Source of the DNA: Marinobacter caseinilyticus
Lineage (GTDB): Bacteria; Pseudomonadota; Gammaproteobacteria; Pseudomonadales; Oleiphilaceae
Reading direction: 5' to 3'
DNA length: 64,000 bases
Assembly (NCBI RefSeq): GCF_011074955.1
Contig: NZ_WUQJ01000018.1
Location: 1 to 64,000, forward strand
The position numbers and the translations under genes are program-made. This document shows, in pieces, positions 15,233 to 24,420 of this stretch. The notes below the pieces were generated by a model that saw only the letters and a program-made list of their open reading frames with translations, did not search any database and was not told where the DNA came from. How positions within the stretch are numbered: the first letter of the stretch is position 1; the number at the start of each line of letters is the position of its first letter.

Positions 15233-16980
15233 TGGCAATCTGGTTCTTCTCAACCGCTCGCGTGCGCCGCTGGTTATGCGGTGCGCTGTGGCTCCTGCTC
15301 CTGCTTCCGCTAGCGGGCTGGGGTCAGGTGAGCGTGCGTGTGCAGGGGGACTATCCCGCCCTGCAACAAAACGCTGAAGCGTTTATTGGCACCGTGGAAG
15401 GCCGCAGTGCCGATAGCCTTCGGCGTTATGCCAGTACGGCAACCGACCAGATCAAACAGGCACTGAGGGCCCTGGGCTACTATCGTCCACAGATTCAGTG
15501 GCGTGTGATAGCAGAGGACATGCCGCGTCTTGAACTGACGGTTGAGCCGGGCGAGCCGGTGCGCATTGAGTCCCGGGTGATCGAGATACGTGGCCCCGCC
15601 GCCGACGACGCCGAATTCGGCACCGTGCCATACCAGCGATTGGCGGTGGGGGAGGTTCTCAATCATGGGGACTACAACAGCGTGCGGCAAACCATCAGTA
15701 ATCGGGCGCTGCGCCTGGGGTATTTTGATGGCGAGTTTACCGCCCGTCGTCTGGAAGTCGATCCCGACGCGGGCACGGCAAACATTGAGCTGATTTACCA
15801 AAGTGGCGAGCGTTTTCGTCTGGGTGACGTCAGCTTCCGGGAAGGTCATGGCTTTGAGGACGAATTATTGCACCGGTTTGTCACTTTTGAGCCAGGCAGT
15901 CTGTACCACGCAGACAAACTCGCCCGGCTGAATGGCGACCTGTCCAACAGTGGCTATTTTTCGCAGGTGTTTATCGACGCGGGGCCGGATGACGCCCGTG
16001 GCAACACCATTCCCGTGGAGGTGCGGCTGACCCGCCGTGACCCACGCTCGGTGGCCGCGGGCATCGGGTTTTCCACCGATGTCGGGCCTCGCTTTCGGGG
16101 CACCTGGACAGAGCATTGGGTCAACCCCATGGGGCATCGTCGCGGCGCAGAAACGGAATTGTCAGCGCCGCGGCAGAGCCTCAGCGCCTGGTATGAATTG
16201 CCCCTGGACCCACCGATGTCCGACTCCATTCGTTTCACCGCTGGCTACCAGCATGAAGACATTGAGGACGTGGAATCTGAGCGATTAACGTTGGGCCAGC
16301 AGTGGCAGCACGCATTGGATAATGGTTGGCAACGGCTGCTCTCACTGCGATGGGAGGCTGAGCGTTATCAACTCGGCCAACAGGACTCCGAAACCAGTCG
16401 CCTGCTGTTACCGGGCATTGGGTATTCCAAGTTGAGTGCGGATTCACCCCTGGACCCCACTCGCGGCTATCGGCTGCAGCTTGATGTCTCCGGGGCTCAC
16501 CGATCTGCCTTGTCCGATGCCGACATTCTGCATGTCGTCGGTCTTGCGCGGGGCCTGATTACCTTGGGTGACGACCACCGTTTTCTGGGCCGTGTTCAGG
16601 TCGGCGGTATTGCCACCAACCAGTTTTCCGATGTGCCGCCATCGCTGCGGTTTTTTGCTGGCGGTGACCAAAGTGTGCGCGGCTACGGTTACGAAACCCT
16701 GTCACCGGAAGACGACAACGGCGACACGGTGGGTGGCCGTTACCTTCTGGCCGCGGGGATCGAATATCAGTATTCGTTGTCACAGACATGGCGGCTAGCG
16801 GCCTTTGTGGACGAGGGCAATGCGGTGAATGATCTGTTTGACCCACTGGCAACGGGCGTGGGGGTTGGCGTGCGCTGGGTGAGCCCCGTTGGCCCGCTGC
16901 GCCTGGACATTGCCAAGGGGCTGGACCCCGAATTCGGCGGTGGCTGGCGGCTGCATTTTTCCATGGGGCCTGAATTGTGA
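15232..16980 (+). CDS. tamA: Outer-membrane translocation and assembly module protein TamA
   Basis: This 582-residue Omp85-family protein has a signal peptide (a hydrophobic LWLLLLLPLAGWG core before residue 33), about three periplasmic POTRA domains (residues about 35-260), and a C-terminal 16-strand barrel. The barrel shows the expected late motif RFFAGGDQSVRGYGYETLSP (lid-lock VRGY) and ends in an aromatic/hydrophobic strand with HFSMGPEL. It works with TamB in outer-membrane protein insertion and phospholipid traffic. ATG 15232 sits in TGATG with the trhA stop, and its own stop overlaps the tamB GTG. The three genes are therefore likely translationally coupled. Confidence 0.92.
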   Translation: MAIWFFSTARVRRWLCGALWLLLLLPLAGWGQVSVRVQGDYPALQQNAEAFIGTVEGRSADSLRRYASTATDQIKQALRALGYYRPQIQWRVIAEDMPRLELTVEPGEPVRIESRVIEIRGPAADDAEFGTVPYQRLAVGEVLNHGDYNSVRQTISNRALRLGYFDGEFTARRLEVDPDAGTANIELIYQSGERFRLGDVSFREGHGFEDELLHRFVTFEPGSLYHADKLARLNGDLSNSGYFSQVFIDAGPDDARGNTIPVEVRLTRRDPRSVAAGIGFSTDVGPRFRGTWTEHWVNPMGHRRGAETELSAPRQSLSAWYELPLDPPMSDSIRFTAGYQHEDIEDVESERLTLGQQWQHALDNGWQRLLSLRWEAERYQLGQQDSETSRLLLPGIGYSKLSADSPLDPTRGYRLQLDVSGAHRSALSDADILHVVGLARGLITLGDDHRFLGRVQVGGIATNQFSDVPPSLRFFAGGDQSVRGYGYETLSPEDDNGDTVGGRYLLAAGIEYQYSLSQTWRLAAFVDEGNAVNDLFDPLATGVGVGVRWVSPVGPLRLDIAKGLDPEFGGGWRLHFSMGPEL

Positions 16981-19900
16981 GCCGGTCACGCAAACTCCGT
17001 CGCTGGTTGTTGGCCGGGCTGGCGCTGGTGATTCTGGTGCCGGTGTTACTGGTTGTGGCTGTGGTACTGACGCTGAGAACGGACGCCGGAACGGCCTGGG
17101 TGATCGATCAGGTGCCTGGGCTGGAAGTTGAGAACGGTCAGGGTACCTTGCTCGGCATCTGGCAGGCGGAGACGCTCAAATGGAATGGCTACGGCGTGGG
17201 CGTCGAGGTGGCATCGCCTTATCTGGACTGGTCGCCAGTGTGTCTCTTCCAGGCCACCTTTTGTCTTGAATCTTTGCAGACCGACCGACTTGATGTGGTT
17301 GTGCAGCCGGGCACGGAGGCCAAAGAGCCCTCTCCGGTGTCCTTGCCGGCGTTGACGTTGCCGCTGGACCTGGATATTGCCAACGTTCGTTTGGGCCCCT
17401 TTACGCTGAATAAAACCCCGGTCTGGGACACCGTCACGCTTGAGGCGCAGGGTGCGGGCACCGACCTGAACATTCAGTCGCTGTACTTCAAACGTGAAGC
17501 GATCACGGTGTCGGCCTCGGGCTACATTACGACACGTGGAGACTGGCCACTGGCGCTGGATGTCAGTGCCCAATTACCACCACCGTCGGGCGATGCCCTG
17601 CAGGTGGACCTTGAGCTGTCCGGGAGTGTCAACGACCTGCGAGTCCATGGCCGGACCGAGGGCTACCTGAACGCTGAGGTCGACGGGCAGGCGTCACCGC
17701 TCGATCCGGCGTTGCCTGCACGCCTGAATCTCAAGAGCGATCAGTTTCAGGCCCTGGACACACTGCCCGCCACACTGACGCTCAACCATTGGACCCTGGG
17801 CCTGAAGGGCAGCCTGGCTGGCGGATTTAATGTTGATACCCAGGCCCAGCTCCCGGGCGCTCGAGGTCCAATTGAATTGGCTCTGACGGGTATCGTCACC
17901 ACCCAGCAGGCAAAAGACCTCAGATTAACGTTGGCGGCCCCGTATCAGCAGACCGAGGGGCCCAGTGAAGTGGCGTTGTCGGGGGTGGTCGACTGGTCCC
18001 AGGCGTTGGACGCGGAGCTTGATTTTCGATTGCGCCGGTTCCCCTGGTATGACTTGCTGCCGGGCACAGAGCCGTTGCCGGTGACACTGACGCGGCTGCG
18101 GGGCAAAGCGCACTACAATGATGGTCGTTATGAGGCCAGCCTGGAGGCAGGGCTCCAGGGGCCATTGGGTGACACCGCGTTGGGCGCCGAGGTGAAAGGC
18201 GATCTGGCGCAAGTGAACATCAGCAATCTGCGTGTCGAGACGGGCGCCGGGGGCATCAAGGGAGACGCCAGGCTGGCGTTTGCCGGGCCGCTGTCCTGGG
18301 ACGCTCAACTGGTGCTCGATCAGCTCAATCCAGGCTATTGGATGCCTGCGTTGGAGGCCAGTTTAACCGGGTCCGTCACCAGCGCGGGCACGTTGACGGA
18401 TGAGGCCACCCCGGAGGCGTCGGCGACAGTAGACCTGGCTGGCAGTTGGCAGTCTAACGAGACTCGGGTCATTGCGGATGTGGCGGTCGCCCCCGGTCAC
18501 TGGCGGGTGCATAACCTTGAACTGATGGTTGGCGATAATACCGTCCAGGGGTCGGGCCAGTGGGCGGACACACTGACCGCCATGCTCACGCTGGATTTGC
18601 CGGACCTAAGTGCTTTTCTGCCTGGGCTAGAGGGGCAATTAAAAGGCACCGTCGATGCCTCGGGGCAACTGGAGACGCCGACGGCACGGGTTGAACTCAG
18701 CGGGTCTGATGTCAGGTGGCAAAAAACCGTCCAGGTGGCATCGTTGTCGATGGCCGGAACCCTGGGTGAGGAACGTAATGTCGATGCCAGCGTCAAGGCG
18801 TCCGGTATCGAGGCAGGCGGACAAACCGTGTCCCAACTGACCCTCGGGATCGGAGGTACGATGGCGAACCATACGCTGACGGTGGCCGCCACCCACACCG
18901 ACGGTTCGACCAGTTTGCGTTTTGCCGGGGGCTGGGACTCGGGGTGGCGTGGCGTGTTGGCGGCGGCCCGTTTGAACCTCCCGAAACAGGATCAGTCGTG
19001 GGTTTTAAAAGCGCCCGCGGAACTTCGATACCAGCCGTCCGGTGAGCTTTTTCTGGGTCAGCACTGCTTTGAGTGGCAGTCGAGCTCCCTGTGCGCGGAT
19101 GACCAGGTGTTGTTGCCTCGCCCCGACCTTCACTACCGGGTGAATAATATTCCGACCTCCGTCCTGGCGCCTTACCTGCCGGAAAGCGTTCGTTGGCAGG
19201 CCAGGATCAATGGTAGCTTCGAGCTTGTTATGTCGGAAGCTGGGCCGAGTGGGCGTATTGAGCTGGATGCAGGGCCCGGTGAGGTGCAGTTCAAGGCCCG
19301 GGAAAGTTGGCAGTCATTGCCTTATGACACGCTACGCTTGAATGTCGGATTGACGCCGGATGAGGCAGAGCTGGCGTTGGCGCTGGCCGGGCCCGGCTTG
19401 GGCAACTTTTCCGTAGAGATGACAATCGATCCCGACACGGCTGATCGACCGGTGGACGGCCGGTTTGAACTTGACGGCCTGGACGTTGCCCTGGCGAGTC
19501 TGTTTGTCGACCTGGAACAAATCGCGGGTGAAGTGAGCGGTCAGGGCACCTTTAACGGGCCACTGATGTCGCCTGAGGTGTTTGGTGAGATCGCGCTGAG
19601 TGGAGGGCTTGTTCGGGATCCGTCACTACCGCTGCCACTGGAGGACATTGTTCTGAGTCTCGAGCTAAAAGGACGCGAGGCGGATATCCTTGGGCATTGG
19701 CGGAGTAACGAGCGCAGCAAGGGCTCACTCGATGGCCGCCTGGCGTGGTCGGGTTCGCCGTCGGTTGACCTGAACATCAAAGGCGACCGGCTGCCTTTCA
19801 GCTACGAGCCTTACGCCAGGTTGGAACTCAAGCCTGATATTGCTGTGTCGTTCAAGTCGGGATCACTGAGGATCGCAGGCCAGGTGGATATTCCACGCGG

Positions 19901-20681
19901 CGAGATTGAGGTTCGGTCGTTACCGGAACAGGCGGTGTCGGTGTCGGATGACGAGGTTATTGTTGGCCAGGAAGCCGAGGAGTCCGGTCTGGAGTCTCTG
20001 GTCATGGATGTCACGGTTAACGTGGGTAAAGACCGGGTCAGCTTCGAGGGGTTCGGGGTAACCGGCGATCTTGCCGGTTCCTTGCGTATTGGCGATGGCC
20101 TCGATACCCGGGGAGCTCTGCAACTGAATGAAGGTAATTATGAGGTCTATGGTCAGAAGCTTGACCTGAGACGTGCCAGGCTGGTGTTCGTGGGGCCGAT
20201 TTCTGAGCCTTATCTGGATATTGAAGCGATTAGAAAGGTCAACGGTGTGACGGCCGGGATTCGGCTGAGTGGACCGGTGTCAGAGCCGGCCTCGGAAGTG
20301 TTCTCTGAGCCCTCACTGCCCCAGAGTGAGGCATTGGCGTATCTGGTTTTTGGTCGACCACTTCGAAACAGCGGCGAGCAGGGTCAGTTAGGTCAGGCGG
20401 CACTGGCCATAGGGCTGGCACAAACGAGCGATTTGACACGTGGGCTTGGGGAGCAGGTTGGGATCAAGAATTTCGCGCTGGAAGCCGAGGGGTCGGGAGA
20501 CAGCTCGTCCGTTGTGGCCAGCGGCTACCTGACAAAAGATTTGAGTGTGCGTTATGGCGTGGGCGTATTTGAGCCCATTACCAAGGTTGCGCTGCGTTAC
20601 GATCTGGGTCAGTACTTTTATCTGGAGGCCGCCAGTGGCCTGGCAGCCTCACTGGATCTGTTCTATACCCGGGACTTCTAA
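16977..20681 (+). CDS. tamB: Translocation and assembly module protein TamB (AsmA-like, DUF490)
   Basis: This 1234-residue protein has one N-terminal membrane anchor (residues about 8-33, with a WLLAGLALVILVPVLLVV core). A very long periplasmic beta-rich groove follows, typical of bridge-like lipid transfer proteins. The C-terminal DUF490 region contains EALAYLVFGRPL and ends VAASGYLTKDLSVRYGVG, then LDLFYTRDF. TamB spans the periplasm to TamA. The GTG start overlaps the tamA stop by four bases. Length agrees with family members (about 1200-1350). No frame break is seen. Confidence 0.93.
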   Translation: MSRSRKLRRWLLAGLALVILVPVLLVVAVVLTLRTDAGTAWVIDQVPGLEVENGQGTLLGIWQAETLKWNGYGVGVEVASPYLDWSPVCLFQATFCLESLQTDRLDVVVQPGTEAKEPSPVSLPALTLPLDLDIANVRLGPFTLNKTPVWDTVTLEAQGAGTDLNIQSLYFKREAITVSASGYITTRGDWPLALDVSAQLPPPSGDALQVDLELSGSVNDLRVHGRTEGYLNAEVDGQASPLDPALPARLNLKSDQFQALDTLPATLTLNHWTLGLKGSLAGGFNVDTQAQLPGARGPIELALTGIVTTQQAKDLRLTLAAPYQQTEGPSEVALSGVVDWSQALDAELDFRLRRFPWYDLLPGTEPLPVTLTRLRGKAHYNDGRYEASLEAGLQGPLGDTALGAEVKGDLAQVNISNLRVETGAGGIKGDARLAFAGPLSWDAQLVLDQLNPGYWMPALEASLTGSVTSAGTLTDEATPEASATVDLAGSWQSNETRVIADVAVAPGHWRVHNLELMVGDNTVQGSGQWADTLTAMLTLDLPDLSAFLPGLEGQLKGTVDASGQLETPTARVELSGSDVRWQKTVQVASLSMAGTLGEERNVDASVKASGIEAGGQTVSQLTLGIGGTMANHTLTVAATHTDGSTSLRFAGGWDSGWRGVLAAARLNLPKQDQSWVLKAPAELRYQPSGELFLGQHCFEWQSSSLCADDQVLLPRPDLHYRVNNIPTSVLAPYLPESVRWQARINGSFELVMSEAGPSGRIELDAGPGEVQFKARESWQSLPYDTLRLNVGLTPDEAELALALAGPGLGNFSVEMTIDPDTADRPVDGRFELDGLDVALASLFVDLEQIAGEVSGQGTFNGPLMSPEVFGEIALSGGLVRDPSLPLPLEDIVLSLELKGREADILGHWRSNERSKGSLDGRLAWSGSPSVDLNIKGDRLPFSYEPYARLELKPDIAVSFKSGSLRIAGQVDIPRGEIEVRSLPEQAVSVSDDEVIVGQEAEESGLESLVMDVTVNVGKDRVSFEGFGVTGDLAGSLRIGDGLDTRGALQLNEGNYEVYGQKLDLRRARLVFVGPISEPYLDIEAIRKVNGVTAGIRLSGPVSEPASEVFSEPSLPQSEALAYLVFGRPLRNSGEQGQLGQAALAIGLAQTSDLTRGLGEQVGIKNFALEAEGSGDSSSVVASGYLTKDLSVRYGVGVFEPITKVALRYDLGQYFYLEAASGLAASLDLFYTRDF

Positions 20682-20756
20682 ATCGCCGCTCCGTCCATTG
20701 AGGGCGCTATGCGCTGAGGATCCCGTGATTCTGGGACGGCCAGCGGTCCCGGGGAT

Positions 20757-21449
20757 TTACTCCAGTTCAAAAGTTGCGCTGACACTGACTTGCAGTTCTC
20801 GGGGTCCGATCTCCGACACTGCGCCCCCGCCATTTCGCGCCTCGGCCATCATCATCGGTATGGGACGCCCACCACCATTCACATTGAGCGTTTTGACCTC
20901 ACCACACTGTTGGGCCAGCTCTTGAGCGATGAATTGGCATTGCGCTTTGGCATCGGCAATCGCGGCCGCAAGCGCTTGGCGCTTGAGGTCGGCCTCATCG
21001 GAATGGAAAAACTGCTGGCCTCCCAGATGGTATTCCATGCCCAGGTTTTGGGCGGCGGCCAACAAAGGGTTGAGCAGGGACAATTCGGTCACAACGAAAC
21101 TAACGGATTGGGACGCGACCGCTCGTTGCTGGGGCTCCTCGCTGCGATCGCTCGCCGGCAGCGTGCGGGTATAAAGCGCCAGGCGAGCATCACTGTAGTC
21201 GTCAAGCTGCGCCCGGTAGTCCGCAATGGCTTGGTTCCAGGCCACCATTTTGTCGTTCACCTGGCGGCTGGCGCGCTCCGCACTGGTGTCTTCCGACGTT
21301 GCGGTGAACTGCAGTCGGGCTCGGTCTGGCGTATACTGAACCGATCCTTCACCGGTCAGACTGACTTCACCGGCGTGTGACAGGCTTGCGACCGAGAGAA
21401 TCGCGGCGCCAAGACTGGCTCGAACAGTTCCGATCAGAGTGCGGGGCAT
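20757..21449 (-). CDS. SIMPL domain (DUF541) periplasmic protein
   Basis: This 230-residue protein has a signal peptide (hydrophobic stretch ending SVASLSHA, cleavage predicted before GEV) and one SIMPL/DUF541 domain. The domain starts at VSLTGEGSVQYTPDRARLQFTATSED and ends in RELQVSVSATFELE. The family includes BP26/OMP28 and YggE-like proteins, which assemble as rings in the periplasm and are linked to oxidative-stress tolerance. ATG 21449 is chosen over a far-upstream start because it directly precedes the signal peptide and has GGAG 7 bases ahead. The gene is divergent, with only 11 bases to the small gene at 21461, and convergent with tamB. Confidence 0.85.
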   Translation of the reverse strand: MPRTLIGTVRASLGAAILSVASLSHAGEVSLTGEGSVQYTPDRARLQFTATSEDTSAERASRQVNDKMVAWNQAIADYRAQLDDYSDARLALYTRTLPASDRSEEPQQRAVASQSVSFVVTELSLLNPLLAAAQNLGMEYHLGGQQFFHSDEADLKRQALAAAIADAKAQCQFIAQELAQQCGEVKTLNVNGGGRPIPMMMAEARNGGGAVSEIGPRELQVSVSATFELE

Positions 21450-21460
21450 ATGGAGGCTCC

Positions 21461-21661
21461 ATGCTATTACACGATCAACAGGTGAGATTGACGGCCAGGG
21501 AGCGGACGATACTTCAGCGTCTGACCGGGTCTGATCCTTACTATGTGACAACCCGGGCCGAACTTAAAGCCTGGGTGGAGCAATACATGGCGGCGATGCC
21601 TGACGAGCCTCGCGAAATCAAATTGCTCAAAGCGGTGCTACGGCGTCACTTGCCAGTCTAG
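21461..21661 (+). CDS. Small conserved-looking hypothetical protein, 66 residues
   Basis: The protein is basic and helical. It begins LLHDQQVRLTARERTILQRL and continues with TTRAELKAWVEQYMAAMP. I do not recognise the family. The first half has a helix-turn-helix-like feel, but no clear DNA-binding signature. GGAGG at 21452-21456 precedes ATG 21461 by 4 bases. The start lies only 11 bases from the start of the divergent SIMPL gene, so its promoter must fall within that gene. The stop is 19 bases before the end of the opposing PuuD-like gene. Coding is supported by the ribosome binding site and by the tight fit between neighbours. Confidence 0.6.
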   Translation: MLLHDQQVRLTARERTILQRLTGSDPYYVTTRAELKAWVEQYMAAMPDEPREIKLLKAVLRRHLPV

Positions 21662-21680
21662 GGCCTCGACTGTTTCTTGG

Positions 21681-22385
21681 TTAGCTTACGGCAGACACTG
21701 GTTTTTTCCGGGCATTCGCTGCCTCGACCAGGCAGCCAAACAGTCGCCGATGCAGCGGGTGGTACAGCAGATACTCCGGATGCCACTGAACCCCCATCAA
21801 CCATTGCCCTTCGGTGTTTTCGATGGCTTGCACAAACTGGTCATTATCCACCGCCACGACTCGCAGATGCCTTCCCAGTTGTTTAATGGCCTGACTGTGA
21901 ATGCGGTTGGCGCCAATATTTGTGCACATCATAATGCCGCCGAGACGACTGTTTTGAACCACCCTCACGGTTTGCAGCGGCAGTAACAGAGGTCGGTGAC
22001 GAGTATTGACGCGCAGCGGCGTGACATTCTGACACAGCGAACCGCCCCGATAGATATTGATCACCTGGGCCCCCCGGCAAATGCCCAGAACAGGCAGCGC
22101 CAGGCGCTCGGCTTGCGCAAGCAGATCCCAGTCCGTGGCGTCCCGGAGGGGGTCATAGGTCGCCTTGACCTCGGGTTGCTGGCTATACCGCTCGGGATGT
22201 ACGTGGGTACCGCCGGAGAACACCAGCCCATCCAATTGCGACACATCCACTTTGTCGCCAGGGCGGATATACAGGGTGCGGGCACCCTGGAGCCTCAGCC
22301 CCAGGCTGATCAAACGATGGCTCAAACGTCGTTTTGAAGGTCCGCTTATGCCGATAGTCAGATCAGGCAAGACGCTGTCAGACAT
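21681..22385 (-). CDS. PuuD-like class I glutamine amidotransferase / gamma-glutamyl hydrolase
   Basis: This 234-residue cytoplasmic protein has the class I amidotransferase fold. The nucleophile cysteine lies in LGICRGAQVINIY, the oxyanion region is GLVFSGGTHVHPERY, and the catalytic His-Glu pair is in GVQWHPEYL. The GICRGAQ variant and the H-PxxY context match gamma-glutamyl-gamma-aminobutyrate hydrolases, which cut gamma-glutamyl bonds. ATG 22385 overlaps the stop of the upstream amidoligase gene by eight bases, so expression is coupled. It would be the third gene of a minus-strand operon. In this setting it may trim or reverse products of the amidoligase, which is inference. Confidence 0.82.
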   Translation of the reverse strand: MSDSVLPDLTIGISGPSKRRLSHRLISLGLRLQGARTLYIRPGDKVDVSQLDGLVFSGGTHVHPERYSQQPEVKATYDPLRDATDWDLLAQAERLALPVLGICRGAQVINIYRGGSLCQNVTPLRVNTRHRPLLLPLQTVRVVQNSRLGGIMMCTNIGANRIHSQAIKQLGRHLRVVAVDNDQFVQAIENTEGQWLMGVQWHPEYLLYHPLHRRLFGCLVEAANARKKPVSAVS

Positions 22386-23379
22386 AGCCCTTGGCCTCAA
22401 GCCAGCGGTGACAGCGCTCCGTCCAACTGCTGGTCAGATTGTCGAAGCTTAACTTGCGGCTGTCTCGGAACAACCTGGTCAGCTCATCCAAGTCCGCGGC
22501 ATGGGTGACCACCTGTTCAAGCACAACCCAGTCATTCCAGACGGTCGAGAAATGCCATTTGGGGTTGTCGATGTCGCAGTCGGGTAATCGGTAATGAAGT
22601 GTGGGGCGTGATTTGATGCGGCTGTCCTGTACGTATTTACGAAGCAGCTCGTCGTTCATGTGCGAGAACAGTGGCAGCAAGTCAAGCGCCCGATTTCGGG
22701 TGGGATTAGTGTGCAGGTAGTCTTCCATCAACGTTTGTTCATCGGGCTCGTAGCCGTCCGCCAGGAGCGTATCGAGGTAACGGCTGCTCCATGGCTCGAT
22801 GTAGTTGGTGAACTTGCGGCTGATATCGAGCTGGTGCCGGGATTTCAGCCAATCGTAAAGTGCCGCGAAGGCCCGGAAGTACGCCACCAGCGTGGCCGGT
22901 TTGAGGTTCGGCAATTCCGGATTCAACTGCAGGCCAAAGGCGTACACAAGTGCCTCACGGCTGCCCAGTGCGCCGGCCTCGCGAAGCTCGTCACACAGTG
23001 ATTCAATGGCTTCAAGTTCGGTGAACGGCAGCGGCGGGCTGACAATCTCCAGAGGCACGATTTTTTCCGCTGCCGCGTCGATAATGTCCATGGCGTGGCC
23101 GCCCAGCTCCCGAATGGATTCCGGCAGGTTTGAGTCCGTCAGGTCGAGGTCCTTGATGGGGTCTGAATCCAGTTCGATGGTGAAATCGCCCAAATCGGTG
23201 TGGATGCTGCTGACGTAGCGAGAGGATTCCTTCGCTTGCCCCGAGAGTAACCGTGCCGCCAGACCGACCAGGTGCTCATAGCTGAGGCCCGAGATTTCAA
23301 TTTCGACGCCGACGCGTCTCTCCTTGTGTTCGTGCGTCCGAAGTATGTCGGGCATACGACACGTTCCGCTGGAAGCCAT
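22378..23379 (-). CDS. Amidoligase family protein (GCS-like COOH-NH2 ligase)
   Basis: This 333-residue protein carries signatures of the predicted amidoligase family (glutamine-synthetase/gamma-glutamylcysteine-synthetase fold). The first-strand acidic motif is VGVEIEISGL near residue 24. EIVSPPLPF lies near residue 111, and FGLQLNPEL sits where related ligases have a histidine-containing strand. Such enzymes are predicted to join a carboxylate to an amine using ATP; the substrate here is unknown. AAGGAG lies 6 bases before ATG 23379, a strong start. It is flanked in the same operon by two amidotransferase-fold proteins, a partnership suggesting gamma-glutamyl or peptide tagging and removal. 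Confidence 0.78.
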   Translation of the reverse strand: MASSGTCRMPDILRTHEHKERRVGVEIEISGLSYEHLVGLAARLLSGQAKESSRYVSSIHTDLGDFTIELDSDPIKDLDLTDSNLPESIRELGGHAMDIIDAAAEKIVPLEIVSPPLPFTELEAIESLCDELREAGALGSREALVYAFGLQLNPELPNLKPATLVAYFRAFAALYDWLKSRHQLDISRKFTNYIEPWSSRYLDTLLADGYEPDEQTLMEDYLHTNPTRNRALDLLPLFSHMNDELLRKYVQDSRIKSRPTLHYRLPDCDIDNPKWHFSTVWNDWVVLEQVVTHAADLDELTRLFRDSRKLSFDNLTSSWTERCHRWLEAKGYV

Positions 23380-23433
23380 CTTTATCTCCTTAAAAAGTAG
23401 TCCATTACACTAACATAGCGGGTACAGCCAGCG

Positions 23434-24144
23434 TCAGCGCTCGGCAATCAGGCGAGCAAACCGTTCAAGCAAGGCGCGGGCGTCTGGCGTGTTTTCAATG
23501 CTCTCCAGCAGGTGGGTTGTCGACACGCCTTCATTCTCCAGCGCGGGCGCCAGCTGTCGAATATAGGCGCTCATTACGTCACTGCTGAATTCAGGATGAA
23601 ACTGGACGCCCCAGGCGTGGGGGCCAACCCGGAAAGCCTGATTGGGTTCGTGTTCCGAATAGGCCAGCCTTGTGGCGCCTTCTGGCAGCGACAGCACTGA
23701 CTGACGGTGGGTCAGGTGAGCGGCAAAACGAGTGGGAAGGCCCTGGAACAAGGTGTCAGCCTGTGCCGCATCGGTTGTGCGGACCTGGAGGGTGCCGATC
23801 TCCCGGCCTGCCGGGTGATAATCCACGAGACCGCCCAGGGCATGTGCCAGCAACTGATGTCCGTAACAGACACCGAGGATCGGGATCTCCAAAGCCAGCG
23901 CTGCCTTGATCCAGTTGGCGGTTAATTCGCTCCAGCCTTCACGATCGCTGACCATGGCGGGTGAGCCCGTCAGGACGATGCCGTCACCATGGTGTGGCAA
24001 GGCCTCACCGAGGACCGGATTTACCACTGTGAGCGTTACTGACGGGTGAGACAGCGCCGCGATAAACCAGTCCTCAAAATCACCATGATCGGTTTTAATG
24101 CCTGGATAGGTTTGCCCGGTCTTAACAATAATCAAATGTTTCAT
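23434..24144 (-). CDS. Class I glutamine amidotransferase (GuaA-N-like)
   Basis: This 236-residue protein has the complete class I triad: the nucleophile cysteine in LGVCYGHQLLAHALGG, and the His/Glu of GVQFHPEFSSDV. DGIVLTGSPAMVSDR forms the substrate loop. It is a stand-alone glutaminase-type subunit of the sort often annotated as GMP-synthase-like. The amidoligase starts 54 bases downstream on the same strand, so this is probably the promoter-proximal gene of a three-gene unit. It could supply ammonia to, or hydrolyse the product of, that ligase. The biochemical partner is inferred from position only. Confidence 0.82.
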   Translation of the reverse strand: MKHLIIVKTGQTYPGIKTDHGDFEDWFIAALSHPSVTLTVVNPVLGEALPHHGDGIVLTGSPAMVSDREGWSELTANWIKAALALEIPILGVCYGHQLLAHALGGLVDYHPAGREIGTLQVRTTDAAQADTLFQGLPTRFAAHLTHRQSVLSLPEGATRLAYSEHEPNQAFRVGPHAWGVQFHPEFSSDVMSAYIRQLAPALENEGVSTTHLLESIENTPDARALLERFARLIAER

Positions 24145-24384
24145 TTTGGCTCCCGCTGAACGGCAAAGAGTGACTCTGCCCGGTAATCATTTGACGCTTG
24201 AGCAGCGATTTGCTGGGCGACAGTGGGTCCGATTTGATCAGGATAATACCGCAATAATGCCCCCTCGGATCCGAGAAAGTCGGTGGAGGCGCGCTGTCAA
24301 AAACGGCTGAAGTTAATATTAGTATTATAAAACAACAGGGTAGGGCAAAAGATATACGTATTAACTGGTTGTGGGGTCGGCGGC

Positions 24385-24413
24385 TTTACACTGGATAAAA
24401 TACTGTATATATT
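24385..24413 (+). promoter_or_regulatory. Sigma-70-type promoter of lexA
   Basis: TTTACA (24385-24390), a 17-base spacer, and TATATT (24408-24413). It lies just upstream of, and partly interleaved with, LexA half-sites, as expected for autorepression. Confidence 0.75.
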
Positions 24414-24420
24414 GTCGTTA

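Noticed and set aside
24403..24418. Second candidate SOS box upstream of lexA
   Set aside because: It has CTG on the left but CGT instead of CAG on the right, so it is at most a half-site; not listed as an operator.
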